A DNA stretch of 64,000 bases from Phlebiopsis flavidoalba (GCA_035772785.1 JAOCPU010000011.1:434001-498000), one strand, 5' to 3'. Positions 35,202 through 47,025 are shown, counted from the first letter of the stretch. Numbers and translations are program-made. The notes: a model not told the origin generated them from the sequence alone.

Positions 35202-37976
35202 TTAAGCTCCACGATGATTCGTCCACTGGAACTTCTGCGATACTAGCCTCTCGTAAATGGCGGACACGCCCCGCGCATATACCTGTGTAGTGTACACCTG
35301 CTACGGCATTAGACCACAAGCAGTAGCTTTTATATTTTTTTACGTACTAAGCTCATCATAACAACGATAGCTGGAACCTTTTTGTCACATAGTGAGGAGC
35401 CGGGGTGAATCTTAACAGTCTGCGTGATTTGGTAAGTTTGGGTAAGGTGAGGCAAGACGAACCGTGCTCACCGATTGTCCCATCACCTGTTTGTACCTAC
35501 CGTCTGGCTGCAGGAATGCCGTGTTCTGAACGAGTCCTCTGACCAGACTCCTCAACACAGATTGCTCCTCGCCTTGCTTGTCACCACAGCTGACTTTGCA
35601 GTCGATTTTCTGCTTCTCACAGAGTTCTCTCAACTGGTTGCGGATCTCCATCGCCTCCGTCAGACACCGGTGGCTGACAAACTGACGCATACACCAATCC
35701 TTGAGTGCCGCTTTTGATGCCTTCTTCCGTCTGCCGCCAACCTTCAGACTGTACGACCTCCTCGTACGCACGTACCACGTTGAGCATTGTCATATGGTCG
35801 CCGCTGATGTGTCGAAACTTGGTATGTGCGTCCCGTGCGCGCCCTCACGTGTGTCCGTAGTATCAACGAAGAGCTTAGAGGAAGACATAATAGGATGGAG
35901 ACGATGGTGAGTACTTCGCGTGTACATCCGAATTCTTGCGAGGCGAGCAGTGCACGAGCGAAAGTCGGTTCGAGCGGGAAGTAGGCCATCTGGCGGCCCA
36001 GAGGCGTGAGCTCTTCTTGTCGTCAAGGGCGCCGAGAAGGTACAGTGTCGTGAGGGCTGCTGGGCGACTGAAACTCACCTTCACGAACTTCGGTTAACAG
36101 GAGTTGTCGCATGGGATGGGAGCGGTACATACCACCATCCATGTCAGGACTCTCCATGAAATCCATCTCCTCAAGGTCTTGGCCGAGGACACTTTCAGTT
36201 GAAGCATTACTGGATGTTAATGAGCATCTCCGTATCTCGGGTTCGGCACTGAGCGGCAAGGCGTTGAATGCATCTTCCGTATATAGACGGAAGCAGCTGA
36301 CTGGAGCCTATATCGCACGTTAGATAGACATGAGAACGTGCGACATTGCACAACACATCACGACCAGCGCGCGAACCAGAATTCTCTGCCATGCAGAACT
36401 CTTGGTGATATCCCGCGTTAAAAGCGTGTCAAATCCACCAACGTGTTGAGCTGTCAGCGTTAACCTATGCTGGAGAGAAATTTGGATGACCTCACGCCAA
36501 TGCCACGTCCAACCCATCTTTTCTCCTTACACTTTAGTCTGAATCAATTACATATCTCACGCCGGGTATAGTAACACTAGTTTTCGGCTATATTAGTTGC
36601 AAGAATAACTTTGCGGGTGCCTTTTGGCGCGGGTGTAAATATCTGCTGCCTGTTGTCCTGGTGGTAGAGACGCGTAGAGCGGGCATGTTATAATCTGTGG
36701 AAAAATCAGCAAGCACTGAGACTGCCTTGGATGAGGAAACCTACTCCGTGAGAATCTTGTGGAAGTCGTTTTGCATATAACTGTGTATAGACTGTTATCG
36801 AGGCTCTCGATGTCTTCCTGTCCGGGGAGAGGAGAAATACTAGGACGTCACCTGGCCGGCTGGTCTGTATGTATTTGGGAATACGGTCCGCATAGCAGCA
36901 TCGACGTAGTCAGGCTGTGGAGTTGCTGTATGGTATATCGCAACAGGATGTTGGCGACCCTGCACGTAGAGTATCTTTGCGCTATATGTCATCGTAAGGA
37001 CATGTTGATTGAACTATAGGCGAGAAATGAGACATCCACGCACCTCCCGAAAAACGAGCTAAACTTCTCAGCATCGAGAGTAGCACTCATGACCACAACC
37101 TTCAAAGGGTTCTTCGGATTGTGGACCTCTCTTTCCTTTCCCTTGCCTTTCCCTTCGCGTCGCCTCGGGGCGAGTTGCGCTTCTTCAAAATCTCCTTCAA
37201 CCTTGCGAGTACGACATCGGTTCTGAGTGTTCTCTCGTGAGCTTCATCAACGACAACGACGCTATACCGTGCTAGTTCCGGGTCGCCTAGCAGCTCTCGC
37301 ATGAGCATACCATCCGTGAGGAACTTGATCTTGGTGTTTTCCGACGAGCAGTCTGAAAAACGCACGGAGTATCCGACTAGGTTTCCGAGGTTAGATTGAG
37401 TCTCAAGAGCAACTCGGGATGCCAGGGAAGTTGCTGCAACTCGGCGAGGTTGCGTCACAGCTATCATGCCGCTATGCGCAAGACCGGATTCAAGAAGGTA
37501 TTGAGGTATTTCTATGTGACAAGTTAGATGGTCCGGGGCCACAATGATAACACTCACGAGTTGTTTTGCCGGATCCTGTCTCGCCTACGAGCACGGTAAC
37601 AACGTTCTCCTGGATTTCCTTGATGATCGCATCTCGTCCTATTCGGTTTATGTTTGCGGAGGAGAGTCTTGTCTTAAAAAATAAAGCTGTAACACACCTC
37701 GAGAGATTGGCAACTGTTTCCCTCTGCTCCTGTAGTGCGGCCTGCTTGCTGCTGCCCGAGCCGGGTGTGTGAGTGTTGACCAACTTCACTTTTTTTCTTC
37801 GGGACGTGATGGACTGTTAGTCGGGTCCCCGTTTTTGCCGCGAGGTAATGAATAGAAGAGCCCCTGCGAGGATTATCGTTCTCGTCTCCAGACCCATCCA
37901 TCCACGCTATTCGCGGTCGTTTGGAAGGAGTGGGCGTGCCATTGATGGTCGCCGTGCGGGATTTCAGTTTGGCCAT
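35202..37976 (-). CDS. DEAH-box RNA helicase (DHX33/DHX35-like)
   Basis: DEAH helicases remodel RNA-protein complexes in splicing or ribosome assembly. The ATG at 37976 starts [20 protein letters not shown] with a short basic leader. Motif [10 protein letters not shown] is at about 37560-37590; then [20 protein letters not shown] (Ia), [34 protein letters not shown] (motif II, about 37225-37265) and VVVMSAT (motif III, 37085-37105). Motif VI QR-GRAGRD is legible with indels near 36360-36400, followed by [20 protein letters not shown]. The winged-helix/ratchet part has [18 protein letters not shown] and [20 protein letters not shown]. The OB fold has [20 protein letters not shown] and [20 protein letters not shown] (35490-35700), with an intron before VKIHPGSSL, then [14 protein letters not shown] and a stop at 35202-35204. 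Frame breaks are scattered. The exact orthologue is undecided. Confidence 0.88.
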
Positions 37977-38426
37977 GTGGGCTTCGAGAGGGTCATGTAA
38001 ATAACTTAGGTAGAACGTCCAGAACTTTGACAACATACGGAGGTGGGATGAAGGCAAACACGAGCAACGGGCAGAATGTGAGAATGCTCTAATTTTCCGT
38101 ATGCGACGGATGATTGGCCCGTACCAAGCGAGATTAGATAACGTCATTTCTGGCCAGTAAGATAAGAGATAAGATAAGATCAGATGCGTGCCACAGCCTC
38201 CGAGAGCCCGAGCTTGCCCCAACTTTCGTCCAACTCTTACTTGAGCAACTGTTTCCAGCGAGTCTAGTATAGAACAACAAACCTCACAGAATGCGCAGTC
38301 TATCTCAACCGGGTAGCAGTGCGACGACGTGTACTACCGTTACATAACTTTTAGGTGAAGTTGGATACTCAGTGATGCAAGCCTTGTAAGAGAATAAGTG
38401 CAGTAACAAAGCTGTCGGTTGAGGTT
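37977..38426. promoter_or_regulatory. Helicase upstream region with GATAAG cluster
   Basis: This spacer precedes the minus-strand helicase and follows the 3' end of the next minus-strand F-box gene. GATAA cores occur at 38137, 38161, 38168 and 38173. They could be GATA-factor sites or a short (GATAA)n slippage tract. A long frame extends upstream of the helicase ATG but has no motif. Confidence 0.4.
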
Positions 38427-39170
38427 TTACATTGCTCTAAAATTCCTGTTTATGTCAGTCAGGTCGCAGAAGGGCACATACGACATCTGTAATGTAGGTT
38501 TGTCCTGACTTAAATAAAAATAGCTGCTTTGATACGCCACTTCAAGGCGAAGCGGTTCTCCAGCACAAAACACCTCTATACGATGCGATGATATTTGCAC
38601 AGTTTGTGGTAAAAGGGACAAACCTCAAGGCGCGTCCATTCGCCGATCCCAACGCACATAAGACGCATGAACTCCTGGATTCGCTGATTATCACGGCGAC
38701 AGCGGTCCATGATATACAGCGTCGAAGGATTCATGAGCTTCATGGAGCGTCGAAAGCCTGTCACGGAGTCTTTAGAGCGTAACACGAGGCCAATGTAGAC
38801 TGCTTCGATGTTTGGCGCAAGTCTAATGATATCGTAGAGTTCTTTGCCTAGGCCTCCTTCGAGGCGCACGTAACGAATGGCCTTCCCAAGATGAAGATTG
38901 GTGTGTAGAACATTTGCGATACTCCGTGTATGTGCCTGTTTGAATAGATGCAGATGGACGTAAAGCAACGGGCTGCCGATACGGAGCCAGCGTTTGGAGA
39001 CTCGCAGGACGGCACTGCTCGAAACACGTCCAGGGGATCGATACTCATGGTCGTCATCAGGATGCCTTGTAGAGAACCGAAAGAATTGTTCGTGGGGCGC
39101 GGTGAAATGATACGCTAACACTTCGTGCAGGAGCTCTTCTGGTAAGTCCCGGGGCGGGCATCGCTCTAAG
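38427..39170 (-). CDS. F-box protein, short or truncated
   Basis: The F-box itself reads RCPPRDLPEELLHEVLAYHF (39110-39170), then RVSKRWLRIGSPLLYVHLHL, a standard basidiomycete F-box helix pair. The next blocks are LGKAIRYVRLEGGLGKELYD and RLAPNIEAVYIGLVLRSKDS, typical of a common family in which the leucine-rich part follows. The tail is GIGEWTRLE, an intron (GTTTGT donor near 38622), then AGEPLRLEVAYQSSYFYLSQ and a stop near 38427. The leucine-rich C-terminal half seen in relatives is missing, so the gene is short or decayed. The frame is open from 39121 to 38576 without a break, which is rare in this window. A start codon upstream of the F-box was not found; the true 5' end may lie farther right. 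Confidence 0.65.
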
Positions 39171-39179
39171 TGCTGTGGT

Positions 39180-39835
39180 CAGCAGCCTTCGTTGGCTGAT
39201 GTTACTAAAGACCTTACACAACGCCGCTGAGAAAGGACTATACGCTCGCTTTCCGCGCGCGAAGTTCAGATATGTCGTGGAGCCCACACTAGCAAGGATG
39301 GGGTTTTACGAAGCTCTCGTGGGTGGATGGCAGAACGATTTGCGATGCTCCCAGAAGGGGTAAGATCTCTGCAGCAACAGAACTTGTGTCGACGAGAAAT
39401 AGTTCTGCGGGGGCGGCGTGGTTCAGGGAAGGGATGAGAAGCTCTTGCATGCTGCGTACCGAGGGAAGGCTATTACCAAACTAGGCATCGAAAATTAATG
39501 GGATATTTCTAGGAAGCGCACGGTGTCACATAGTTGACCGTTACTTGATTGATTCCTTAGTTGAACCCTATGAAGAGACTTCATGATAGGCTGGACACCA
39601 CTACAAAAAACCCCATGAAACACATTCTTGACTACCACAGGTACCACTCACCGGTCGAAGTTAGCAGTGGAGCATAACCAATAAGCTACTTTGGCAATCG
39701 ACCGGCCACGAAATGACGGATGTCATATTTCGCATGCCAGGAGACTACTAAAGCTCAACAGAACGTACGATAAGATGGGGAGAGCCAAAATCTCGAAGCT
39801 TGGTGCTCGGACACGAATGTGCTATGCTTGTAGTC
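39180..39835. other. Spacer with an unassigned plus-strand frame
   Basis: A frame on the plus strand (39175-39363) reads LKTLHNAAEKGLYARFPRAK and looks protein-like. The minus strand opposite also has a plausible frame (VDTSSVAAEILPLLGASQIV). I cannot decide between them or tie either to a family. The rest, 39.4-39.83 kb, shows no coding signal. Confidence 0.3.
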
Positions 39836-41348
39836 TCAACAGAGAGTGAAAGGGAAATTTACTCCTCCGCCAGTCACGGTTGACTTCCATGGCCGCTCAC
39901 AGCCGTGGCCGTCGAAACGGCTGACAATGAAGCCGTTCTCGGATGCGATAAGGCACGAACCCTCAATAACGGAGATTCCAGCTTCCTCGACGAAAGAGGG
40001 GGCTATCAATACGTCCTCAGGTACGACAGTATGGACCTCGACCCCAATCTTCAGCGAATTCGAAGGCTTATAGTTTGAATCCTTTCGATAAATCTGTCGG
40101 AGAATGATGAATCGTAGAAAATCGTTTGTTAATCTCGGAAACGTACCTAACCTGCGAGCCAACTTCGGGTACAGCGTCACCTTGTAGCGATATTGTTCCC
40201 CTTGACGGATCGCCCGCGGTGATGTTGTACATTTGGTGTTGCTGGCAGAATGGCTAGTAAGACAAATGTACTGCGGTATGGCCCACTACGTACTTTGCCA
40301 TCCCGGAACACTCCCAAGAAGAATAGATCCTCCTTGATTCCCGTGTCGATATTGTTTGGGCCGCTCTTCTCGATTTTTTGTAACGCTGCCAGAATTAGGC
40401 GCGATGGATTCTGGTCGTTGAGAGTGTGAACAAGGTTACCCTCGGTACTGGTGAACAATGAGTGACTACAGTGATATACGATCCTTAGAACGAACCTTGT
40501 GACCGTCAAGGTACCGCTGCTTAGCTCTTGTAGGTCAGGGAACCATACATCAGGCTGACGCTGAGTTCCGGTGAAGCATATCCCAACGGCGCCCGAAGAG
40601 TACACTTGTCCGTTTGAAAACATAGTGAACGGACGTCCAGTCACGAATGGGGTCGAGGAGGCTATTGCACCTATCTTCATGAGCTCACGTTATTGACAAG
40701 ACCAAGCAGAGCCTGACTCGACACACCTTGGACGCCGTGTCAAACCTGTTCAAGTACTGTGACAAGCCTTCGGGCGCGCCGTCAGACAGGTAGAGTACGC
40801 TTTTGACATCTTGGGCTCTGTTAAGAAGAGCTGTTTTAGGTGTCATAATATGCCAACGGTACTGTCACTCACTTTAACCCTCGTAACTCTGGAACAGAAA
40901 ATGTCTTCTCTCCGTCATGCGGCCTTGCCCACACGCTCTCCCAGTCAATTCCCGTCGAGTCATCTGGTAATGGAAGCTCTGAAGAGCTGATGTTCCTCTT
41001 TCTGAACGCATGCCATCTCCCGACTTGCGTAGGCTCCTTCCCCGGAATTGTGCTTCGGAAAGGAGTCGCGTAACGCGCGTCGAACATAGCCACCGAGCAT
41101 ATAGTAGGTATGGCTTTCTTATTTCCAAGGTTCTCAACGTTCAACGGAGTGGACAAACATCCCACCGACTTGGGATGCTCGGAAAATACCTTGACAACGC
41201 TATGCAATTCCGTTTCTGAGAGGGATGGTGAAGGTGAGATCGAGAATAGAAGAGCGTTGGATAGAGAGGTTTCGTGAATGACACGACCTAGTTGCTGTGT
41301 AAGCCGTGCAGCATCTTGTGTCACAAATGTTTTGCAGGATGTAAGCAT
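39836..41348 (-). CDS. FIST-domain protein (FBXO22-like FIST module)
   Basis: FIST domains are sensory or ligand-binding modules; in animals they occur in the F-box protein FBXO22. The ATG at 41348 begins MLTSCKTFVTQDAARLTQQL, then SNALLFSISPSPSLSETELH and PKSVGCLSTPLN (FIST N). Next are MFDARYATPFRSTIPGKEPT and QVGRWHAFRKRN, a block common to fungal members. The middle reads GAIASSTPFVTGRPFTMFSN and GQVYSSGAVGICFTGTQRQP (about 40560-40670), the hallmark of the FIST C part. The C-terminal portion contains SRLILAALQKIEKSGPNNID, EDLFFLGVFRDGKVR, VGVEVHTVVPEDVL-like text, and ends FDGHGCERPWKSTVTGGGVN with a stop at 39836. Introns fall near 40180-40300, 40440-40500, 40680-40730 and 40820-40880. 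It is among the less damaged genes. Biological role is not known. Confidence 0.75.
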
Positions 41349-41880
41349 AACGAGATGAGTGAGAGTGATAGAATCAAACAGAGTCCAGTCTAGAGCTAGC
41401 GGATCGTCAATGTTTGGATTTGTTAGGATCAGAAGATTCCGCCTTCCTAATGTGATCCGCTACTTTAGGCCAAATAAAGTAAGTAGCAGATAAGATTCAC
41501 GATAATCCTTATCGACCACTAACCCAGTGACAGACACTGAGGCGCCCTATCCTTCGTAACGCCCTCCAGTACGACGTCGATACGACGTAGCAACTCGCAT
41601 GGATAATGCATAGATGCGACGTGCTTATACCAAGCACGTCGTTGAGGCCTCGAAACCTAGAGAGGGAACGATTTTTTAGTATGCCCGAATTTGTCTTTCT
41701 GCGTGGCAGCTCATCACATGTCGTATTGATGGATGGGGGTCAAATGCTCTCATCTTCCAGATATGCGCTTTTCTCTGGCCATAACATCCTTACACCGTGC
41801 CCTACTAGGTGAGCCGCTTCTCAAATGCTATTGGGATAGTGAAGTGAAGGTGTATAAGTCGAACTTAGGCGCAGAAGATC
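41349..41880. other. Divergent promoter spacer, FIST and F-box genes
   Basis: The two flanking genes point away from each other. A 68-codon frame at 41606-41812 shows no motif. No repeat or clear TATA box was noticed. Confidence 0.45.
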
Positions 41881-42806
41881 ATGGATCGCATCCCCGTTGA
41901 ACTTTGGTGGAAAAATTGCATCCATGGCGTGTACAGATGGAGGGTACACAGGTGGTTCCCTTGCTGCCGTCTCCCATTTTGTGCACGAAGCAACGAAGCC
42001 TTATCGTTTTCACTCCGTCTCTCTCACTAGCGACGCTCAAATGTTCATGTTCTCCGAACTAGTCGAGGTCGCCCGTGCGCGCCGAATCAGTTCTATCCGA
42101 CACCTCTTTCTTTCTGTCCGTCTGGACTTCTTCTCCACATTCGCCGACACACAGCGCAAACACGGCAATTCATCTCCCGTCAATGCCTTCCTACTCATTC
42201 TTAACACGGCAGCACCTACTCTCCGCACGCTTGTCATCCATGGCGGCGCGGGTGCGTTCACGATATACGACTCACCTATAATATTCCCTGTTCTTGTCGA
42301 CTTTGCAACATATCTCGCCCCCAGTGGGGACAAAGCAGGGATGCGTTTCCCGTCGTTGCGTCGGCTACACATAGTCAACTCAAGTCGAATCCCGCCCAGC
42401 CCCACCATATTCGACGAGCTTGTCCCGACGCTCACTCATCTTCGACTGGACTCACAGATCCTAACCCGCAAAGCTTGCCCGTTTTCTGGCTAGCTTTCTG
42501 GACGTTTTGCTCCCGGAAACGGTGCTGCAAAACGTTGATATGTTCTGGAGTTCTGAAGACGAACGAATGGCTCGCGAAGCGGCTGCGAGACTGTCGTGTC
42601 TTCAGTCAATCCAAATCAAGCCTCTCCTCGACGCAAAATTCACCAACGTCCTCGTCGAATTGTACCAAGCGTCCAGGCAGAGGAATAATTCACGCGATTT
42701 CCGAGTGTTATCGAGTTCTAAGCTCCTGAATCATACTAGTACTCTCCGAGAAGCAAAATTGCAATGGTGTCGTTTAGCTGAGGGAGGCGATGGACCTTGG
42801 GCGTAA
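41881..42806 (+). CDS. F-box-like protein
   Basis: The ATG at 41881 starts MDRIPVELWWK, a clear F-box helix 1; after one frame break near 41913, ASMACTDGGYTGGSLAAVSH and YRFHSVSLTSDAQMFMFSEL complete the domain (relatives read ...CTDGG.TG.SLSLVS..). The body is one long open frame to about 42480: RRISSIRHLFLSVRLDFFST, AAPTLRTLVIHGGAGAFTIY, SLRRLHIVNSSRIPPSPTIF and LVPTLTHLRLDSQ, i.e. irregular leucine-rich strands. A second break near 42475 leads to FLDVLLPETVLQNVDMFW and a C-terminal region with a stop at 42804-42806. This is a member of the large basidiomycete F-box families of unknown target. It is convergent with the F-box gene at 43121-44553. Confidence 0.72.
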
Positions 42807-43120
42807 TCATAGGTCGCTCACAAGCAGGATCATGGAGTACATTTTGGTGTCTTGGTGTGTTGTCTATTTTCAACAAGCTCATAACAGTGCATTCCGCTAT
42901 CAGCCGCGTAGAACACAGCTCCACTGTTCTGTACATATATATCAGTAGCTAGGAGATGGTGATCCAATTGATCTACAGAGTATTCATGAATCCTGCGCAT
43001 TCTCGGGTGACACTTGACTACAAAATGATGCCATGACTGACCAATATACTGCAGGTTTCATTCAAATGTTGAGTCTGGATTTTTACTTCTAATCCGATTT
43101 CTGGAGTCGCGCAAGTTCTC

Positions 43121-44553
43121 TCAGTGTGGAGAAGAAATGTGGATGATAGTCGGAATGCATTGACTCACATTAGAGACTATGCGACGCGCGCGAAGGAAAT
43201 CGAGTCGCTCAGATGCCCTCAATATATGTCCATCGACGCGCTCAGCATCCATAGCTAGAACGTCCTTCATCGAGATCCAACCGTCACTCCATGAAGGTTT
43301 GCAACTACCAGAATCCTTTGTGTTAGGGTGAATACGTGCAATTATAATGACGAGATAGAACCACACCTGAGACATAGTTTCCCGTGCTTGTGTAGATATT
43401 GAAGAATGCTGCCGTCGATGATTGCGTCTACAATAGTATTGAAGAGCGTCTCATTGTATATTTCGAGCCGTAAACAGGGGATGGGGTCTAATTGAGTGAG
43501 AATTGGCTCTAGAGAGTTCCAATCACACACGAGGTTTGTGGTCCGTCCATATTGCTTGCAGCGCATTTCGCGGCCCCAGCGCAGTTCCAATATTGTATTG
43601 GTTGAGTTATTGTAATACATTTTGTTGGGATCGACTGCAAGGTGATATTACGCGCGTGAGCTCATAGTGACTTCTGACTATGGTGACGCGTTTGGCGACT
43701 TGCCTCGCAGAATCTCAGTGTTTTCCTCCGTGCTGCGGCTGTCATATTGCAGATGTGCGCTGATTTGCTTGAAGACGCGCCAACGCTCCCGCTGCTGTTC
43801 TGAAAGTCGAAGCTGATACGCGTCATAGATCGCGAAAAGTAAAAGTTTCTTGTCCATACATCCGGTAGGGCCGTTGCAATCTTCCAACGCGAAGTCGACA
43901 AGTGCGCGATAGCTGCCTGCAATGGAGGGTAGTCCACGACCGAGACGGACAGTGTTCTCAACGGGTATGATAGTATCGTTGTCAAAAAAGACATGTTGAA
44001 ACGATATGTCTATTAGATACGGCAAGTCGCAGATCGCCCGCAGAACGTCGTAGACCTGCCGGAATCGAACATTGGTGAAGTAGAGACTCTTGAAGTGTAG
44101 AGTGTTTCCTGGAAGCGATCGCGGAATGTTTCCGTGAATGGATGACCAAGGTTTACCCACATCACGGATGTGAATCCGAGCCCAATCGTCGACGGCTACG
44201 TTGATATGAGGTTTGATGCGGTTAATTCTATGAACCCATGGTATGCCGCGTTCGCCAAAGTCGTCGGCATCAATCCTACGGATACAGCCTGACAACGGTG
44301 GGGCGACAGACAACTGCGTGGAGAGCAAGACCAGGAGGCGGTCCAAGTGCGCCCCGCTTCTGACAGTGATGCGCTTGAAAGCAATAGGACGGCAGGTAAG
44401 GGCCCAGTAGCGACAGACCAGACTACATCGTCGAAGGAGCTGTAAGGGTTCCTCGTCCATCTTCCAGAAGCCCTTTACATGCAGCAGCTGCTCAAGAATG
44501 CTTGCCACTATCTCTGGAGGCGTGCGATGACCCGCGGGCAGCTTGAACGACAT
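43121..44553 (-). CDS. F-box protein with intact 291-codon first frame
   Basis: The ATG at 44553 begins MSFKLPAGHRTPPEIVASIL, then EPLQLLRRCSLVCRYWALTC, a canonical F-box, followed by FKRITVRSGAHLDRLLVLLS. The exon is open without any break to 43704. The reading continues ISAHLQYDSRSTEENTEILR, then a non-standard GC-AG intron (43635-43703, donor AG|GCAAGT), with the frame restored to VDPNKMYYNNSTNTILELRW and LCDWNSLEP-like text. A last segment (43121-43375) has SDGWISMKDVLAMDAERVDG and ARRIVSNVSQCIPTIIHISS with a stop at 43121. The middle part is not leucine-rich in the usual way. This gene is the best-preserved long frame in the window. Substrates are unknown. Confidence 0.75.
43635..43703 (-). 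other. GC-AG intron (69 bp) in F-box gene
   Basis: On the minus strand the exon ends ...CTGCGAG and the intron starts GCAAGT, the typical context of the minor GC donor class; it ends TTGCAG. Splicing joins LR to VDPNKMYY in frame. Without splicing the frame stops within 10 codons. Confidence 0.6.
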
Positions 44554-46061
44554 ATGGCAACTATCGATTGAGAATTCTAGCCCTAAAAAGTGCTGTTAGG
44601 AGTAGCAGACACTCACTCGATGGTAGATGAATACTGTAAGACGAAAATCGAGGATACCGTCGAGAAGTACAAGCTGGCCGCTCAAACGACTAGAATGAGT
44701 CCCACACTCCGAGTCGCAGTACTAGACCGCCCGGCGAGAAGGGCCTCATCGGGAAGAACCGTGAGATGATAGCTCGAGGGCCTGCAGCGACGCGACAAAG
44801 TATTGAACGACTTGAGGGTTTTTCGCGGTCTGGTAGGGGACGGCAGAGAGAAGGACTGGCAGTAATCGCGAATCGAGTTATGTCACTGAATATCACAGTG
44901 AGTCTGCGATCAAAAACGGGGAATTCTCACGGTAAGTAAATGAGTGGCTTCCCGCGGCACCTCTTGCTTGATTGTTGAGGGCTTGCATTTTCAGTTTTGT
45001 CACATACTTTCCATATTTCAGTCGTGTTGAGCATAGGCCAGTGGAGTACCTCGCTCTAGCAGGTTTCGTTTAGGCGGGCCGCCAAACATCTTTCCTACCC
45101 GGACGTCTTTGTGACTTTTCCCTGCAGCTCTCATCGACTGACTTGGAGTTTGCTTGGAGTATTCAGAAACTCTGCTATCAATGGCAGACCCAACTGGGCG
45201 AAGATAATCGTTCCCCCATCTTTGGTAGGATGCATCAGGCCTCGCTTACCTCCTACGCGAGTGGTTCAACCGCTGTAGGATGCCATGACATAACCTCAGG
45301 CTCCCACACGTCCCGCTTCCCACCTGTCCGCAAACCAGCGTGTATTCCGATCTTCATTCAAGATAAATCATGCAGGTGTGAGACACCTGATCCTTGCGCA
45401 GTCATAGGTCTCGTGGACTTATACGGGTTTCAGTAGACTCATGCCCGCCATTCGGGTGAGTATCAAATTTACACACCCGCTTACATACCGATCGAAGGTA
45501 GTTTGTGTGGAAGTTGAGTCGAGTTGTGAATGATGTGCGCACATCGCCCGGAAGATGAGCACTGAACACGTCATCTCGGTGAGCAGCGCCATGTGAGCTC
45601 GTCGCAGCTTCGAAGTTCACAGTAACACGCTTGAGTCTACCACGCAGGCCGAAACATCGCATTTGTTGCCACGTCCTTGAGAATCGACGCGACCACGAAA
45701 GCCCAGCCGCCGGCGTATGTTCGGTCATCGGCTGGTATCAGTCCCGTTTTCGTCTCCTATACACGAGTCTATACAGTCGTCTTAAGCTTTCTGCTCTATT
45801 TTTTACAGACGTTACTCTATGAGATGCAGGAGGGACAGCAAAAAAGACCATTTCTGCTGATTTTGAACGCAACGAGGCATGCTGTGCTTCGACGGATTGC
45901 TCTCGGTGGGAACAGACTCACATCATATGGTTATAGCCGGAGTCCCGACGCGTGTTTGGACGCGTCTTAATGTTCTTCTCCAACTTTGGCTCCACAATGC
46001 ATCATTCACATAAATACCCATGAGACATGGGCATGTATGAGACAGCAGTTCAACGTTCAAC
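44554..46061. other. Unassigned spacer, possible F-box remnant
   Basis: No gene is confidently read. On the minus strand 45402-45728 there is a frame with KRVTVNFEAATSSHGAAHRD, reminiscent of the C-terminal part of F-box relatives, but no F-box is found nearby. On the plus strand, 45143-45436 and 45677-45970 are open without motif. The right end holds the PEBP promoter. Confidence 0.35.
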
Positions 46062-47006
46062 ATGCGCCTCAGCTACCTCACCACCTGGCTCGTCTGCTCC
46101 GTGGCTGCTGTTCTTGCGCAAGAGACCTCCTTGGCAGCCGTTGAGAAGGCTTTCAACGATGCTAACGTACGTTGGCCTAGAACAATCGTCTCATGCGGCG
46201 CTGACAGTTAGTCGAGCAGATTCCGAACACTTTAGACATCACATTCCGGCCCTCGCTGCTTCTAGATGTGACATTCCCCCAGCCTGGAGGAAAGTCTGTC
46301 ACCATCAACGCAGGCGAACATTTGCCCAGGAACGGTGAGTATCCACTTTGGGGTAACTCGCACCTACGTTAATAACACCATTAGCCACTGTTGGTCCTCC
46401 TCATTTCGCTGTCCGTGGCGGCATCGAGGAGGGGCAGAGGTTTGTCGTTGCGACTGTGGACCCTGATGCACCGACTCCCCAAGACCCAACGTCTGCACAA
46501 ATCCGACACTTCCTTGCAGGCAACTTTGTGCGTGGCGCGGGTATCGGTATTGGGGAAGAAACATTGGTGAACCAAACCGTGCCGCTCTCTGGGTGGCTTC
46601 AGCCAACGCCACCCGCAGGGTCCCCTGCCCACCGGTATGAATTTCGCTTCTTATACTTCTCTCTGTAGCCACTGAACGCATTCTGATCCAGTTATGTATT
46701 CCTGCTATTCCACCAACCAGCAGACTTCAACTCCCAGACCTTCGTCACTGCAAACACCTCCATTTCTAACTTCAACATCAGCCAGTTCGCCAAAGAAGTT
46801 GGTCTTGGCAACCCCATCGCCGGAAGCTTCATGCTAGTTGCTCCAGACCCATGTGAGCTTCTTGCACGCTCACCTACGCTCACATTATATGAATCCTTGG
46901 CTAACCTAGTCCTCGTGACCAGCCCTTCATTTCGGAGCTTCAATAAATTGATGGCGACTACGTCGCACAAAACGCTCCTGAAGGTCTGGTAGCTTTACCC
47001 CCGTGA
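46062..47006 (+). CDS. Secreted phosphatidylethanolamine-binding protein (PEBP)
   Basis: PEBP proteins have a small ligand-binding fold that holds phospholipid head groups and can inhibit proteases or kinases. The ATG at 46062 gives a clear signal peptide, MRLSYLTTWLVCSVAAVLAQ, so the product should be secreted. After a first intron (GTACGT at 46167) come QIPNTLDITFRPSLLLDVTF and PGGKSVTINAGEHLPRN. After the second intron, VGPPHFAVRGGIEEGQRF leads to the CR1 ligand motif DPDAPTPQDP (near 46459) and RHFLAGNFV. CR2 is GSPAHR, spliced to YVFLLFHQP. The last part is SISNFNISQFAKEVGLGNPI and GSFMLVAPD. The final exon is ambiguous: stop 46990-46992 without a frame change, or 47004-47006 with DGDYVAQNAPEGLVALPP after one. 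The last exon is the part duplicated in inverted orientation downstream. Confidence 0.87.
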
Positions 47007-47025
47007 CTCCTGGATCGTGTCACAG
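46897..47025 (+). repeat. Left arm of a large inverted repeat (PEBP 3' exon)
   Basis: This arm contains the end of the last PEBP intron, the terminal exon and about 20 bases beyond. Its reverse complement lies at 47412-47545. The stretch ATGGCGACTACGTCGCACAA and what follows to the end of the arm is the same in both; a handful of single-base and short differences sit near the outer end. Confidence 0.9.
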
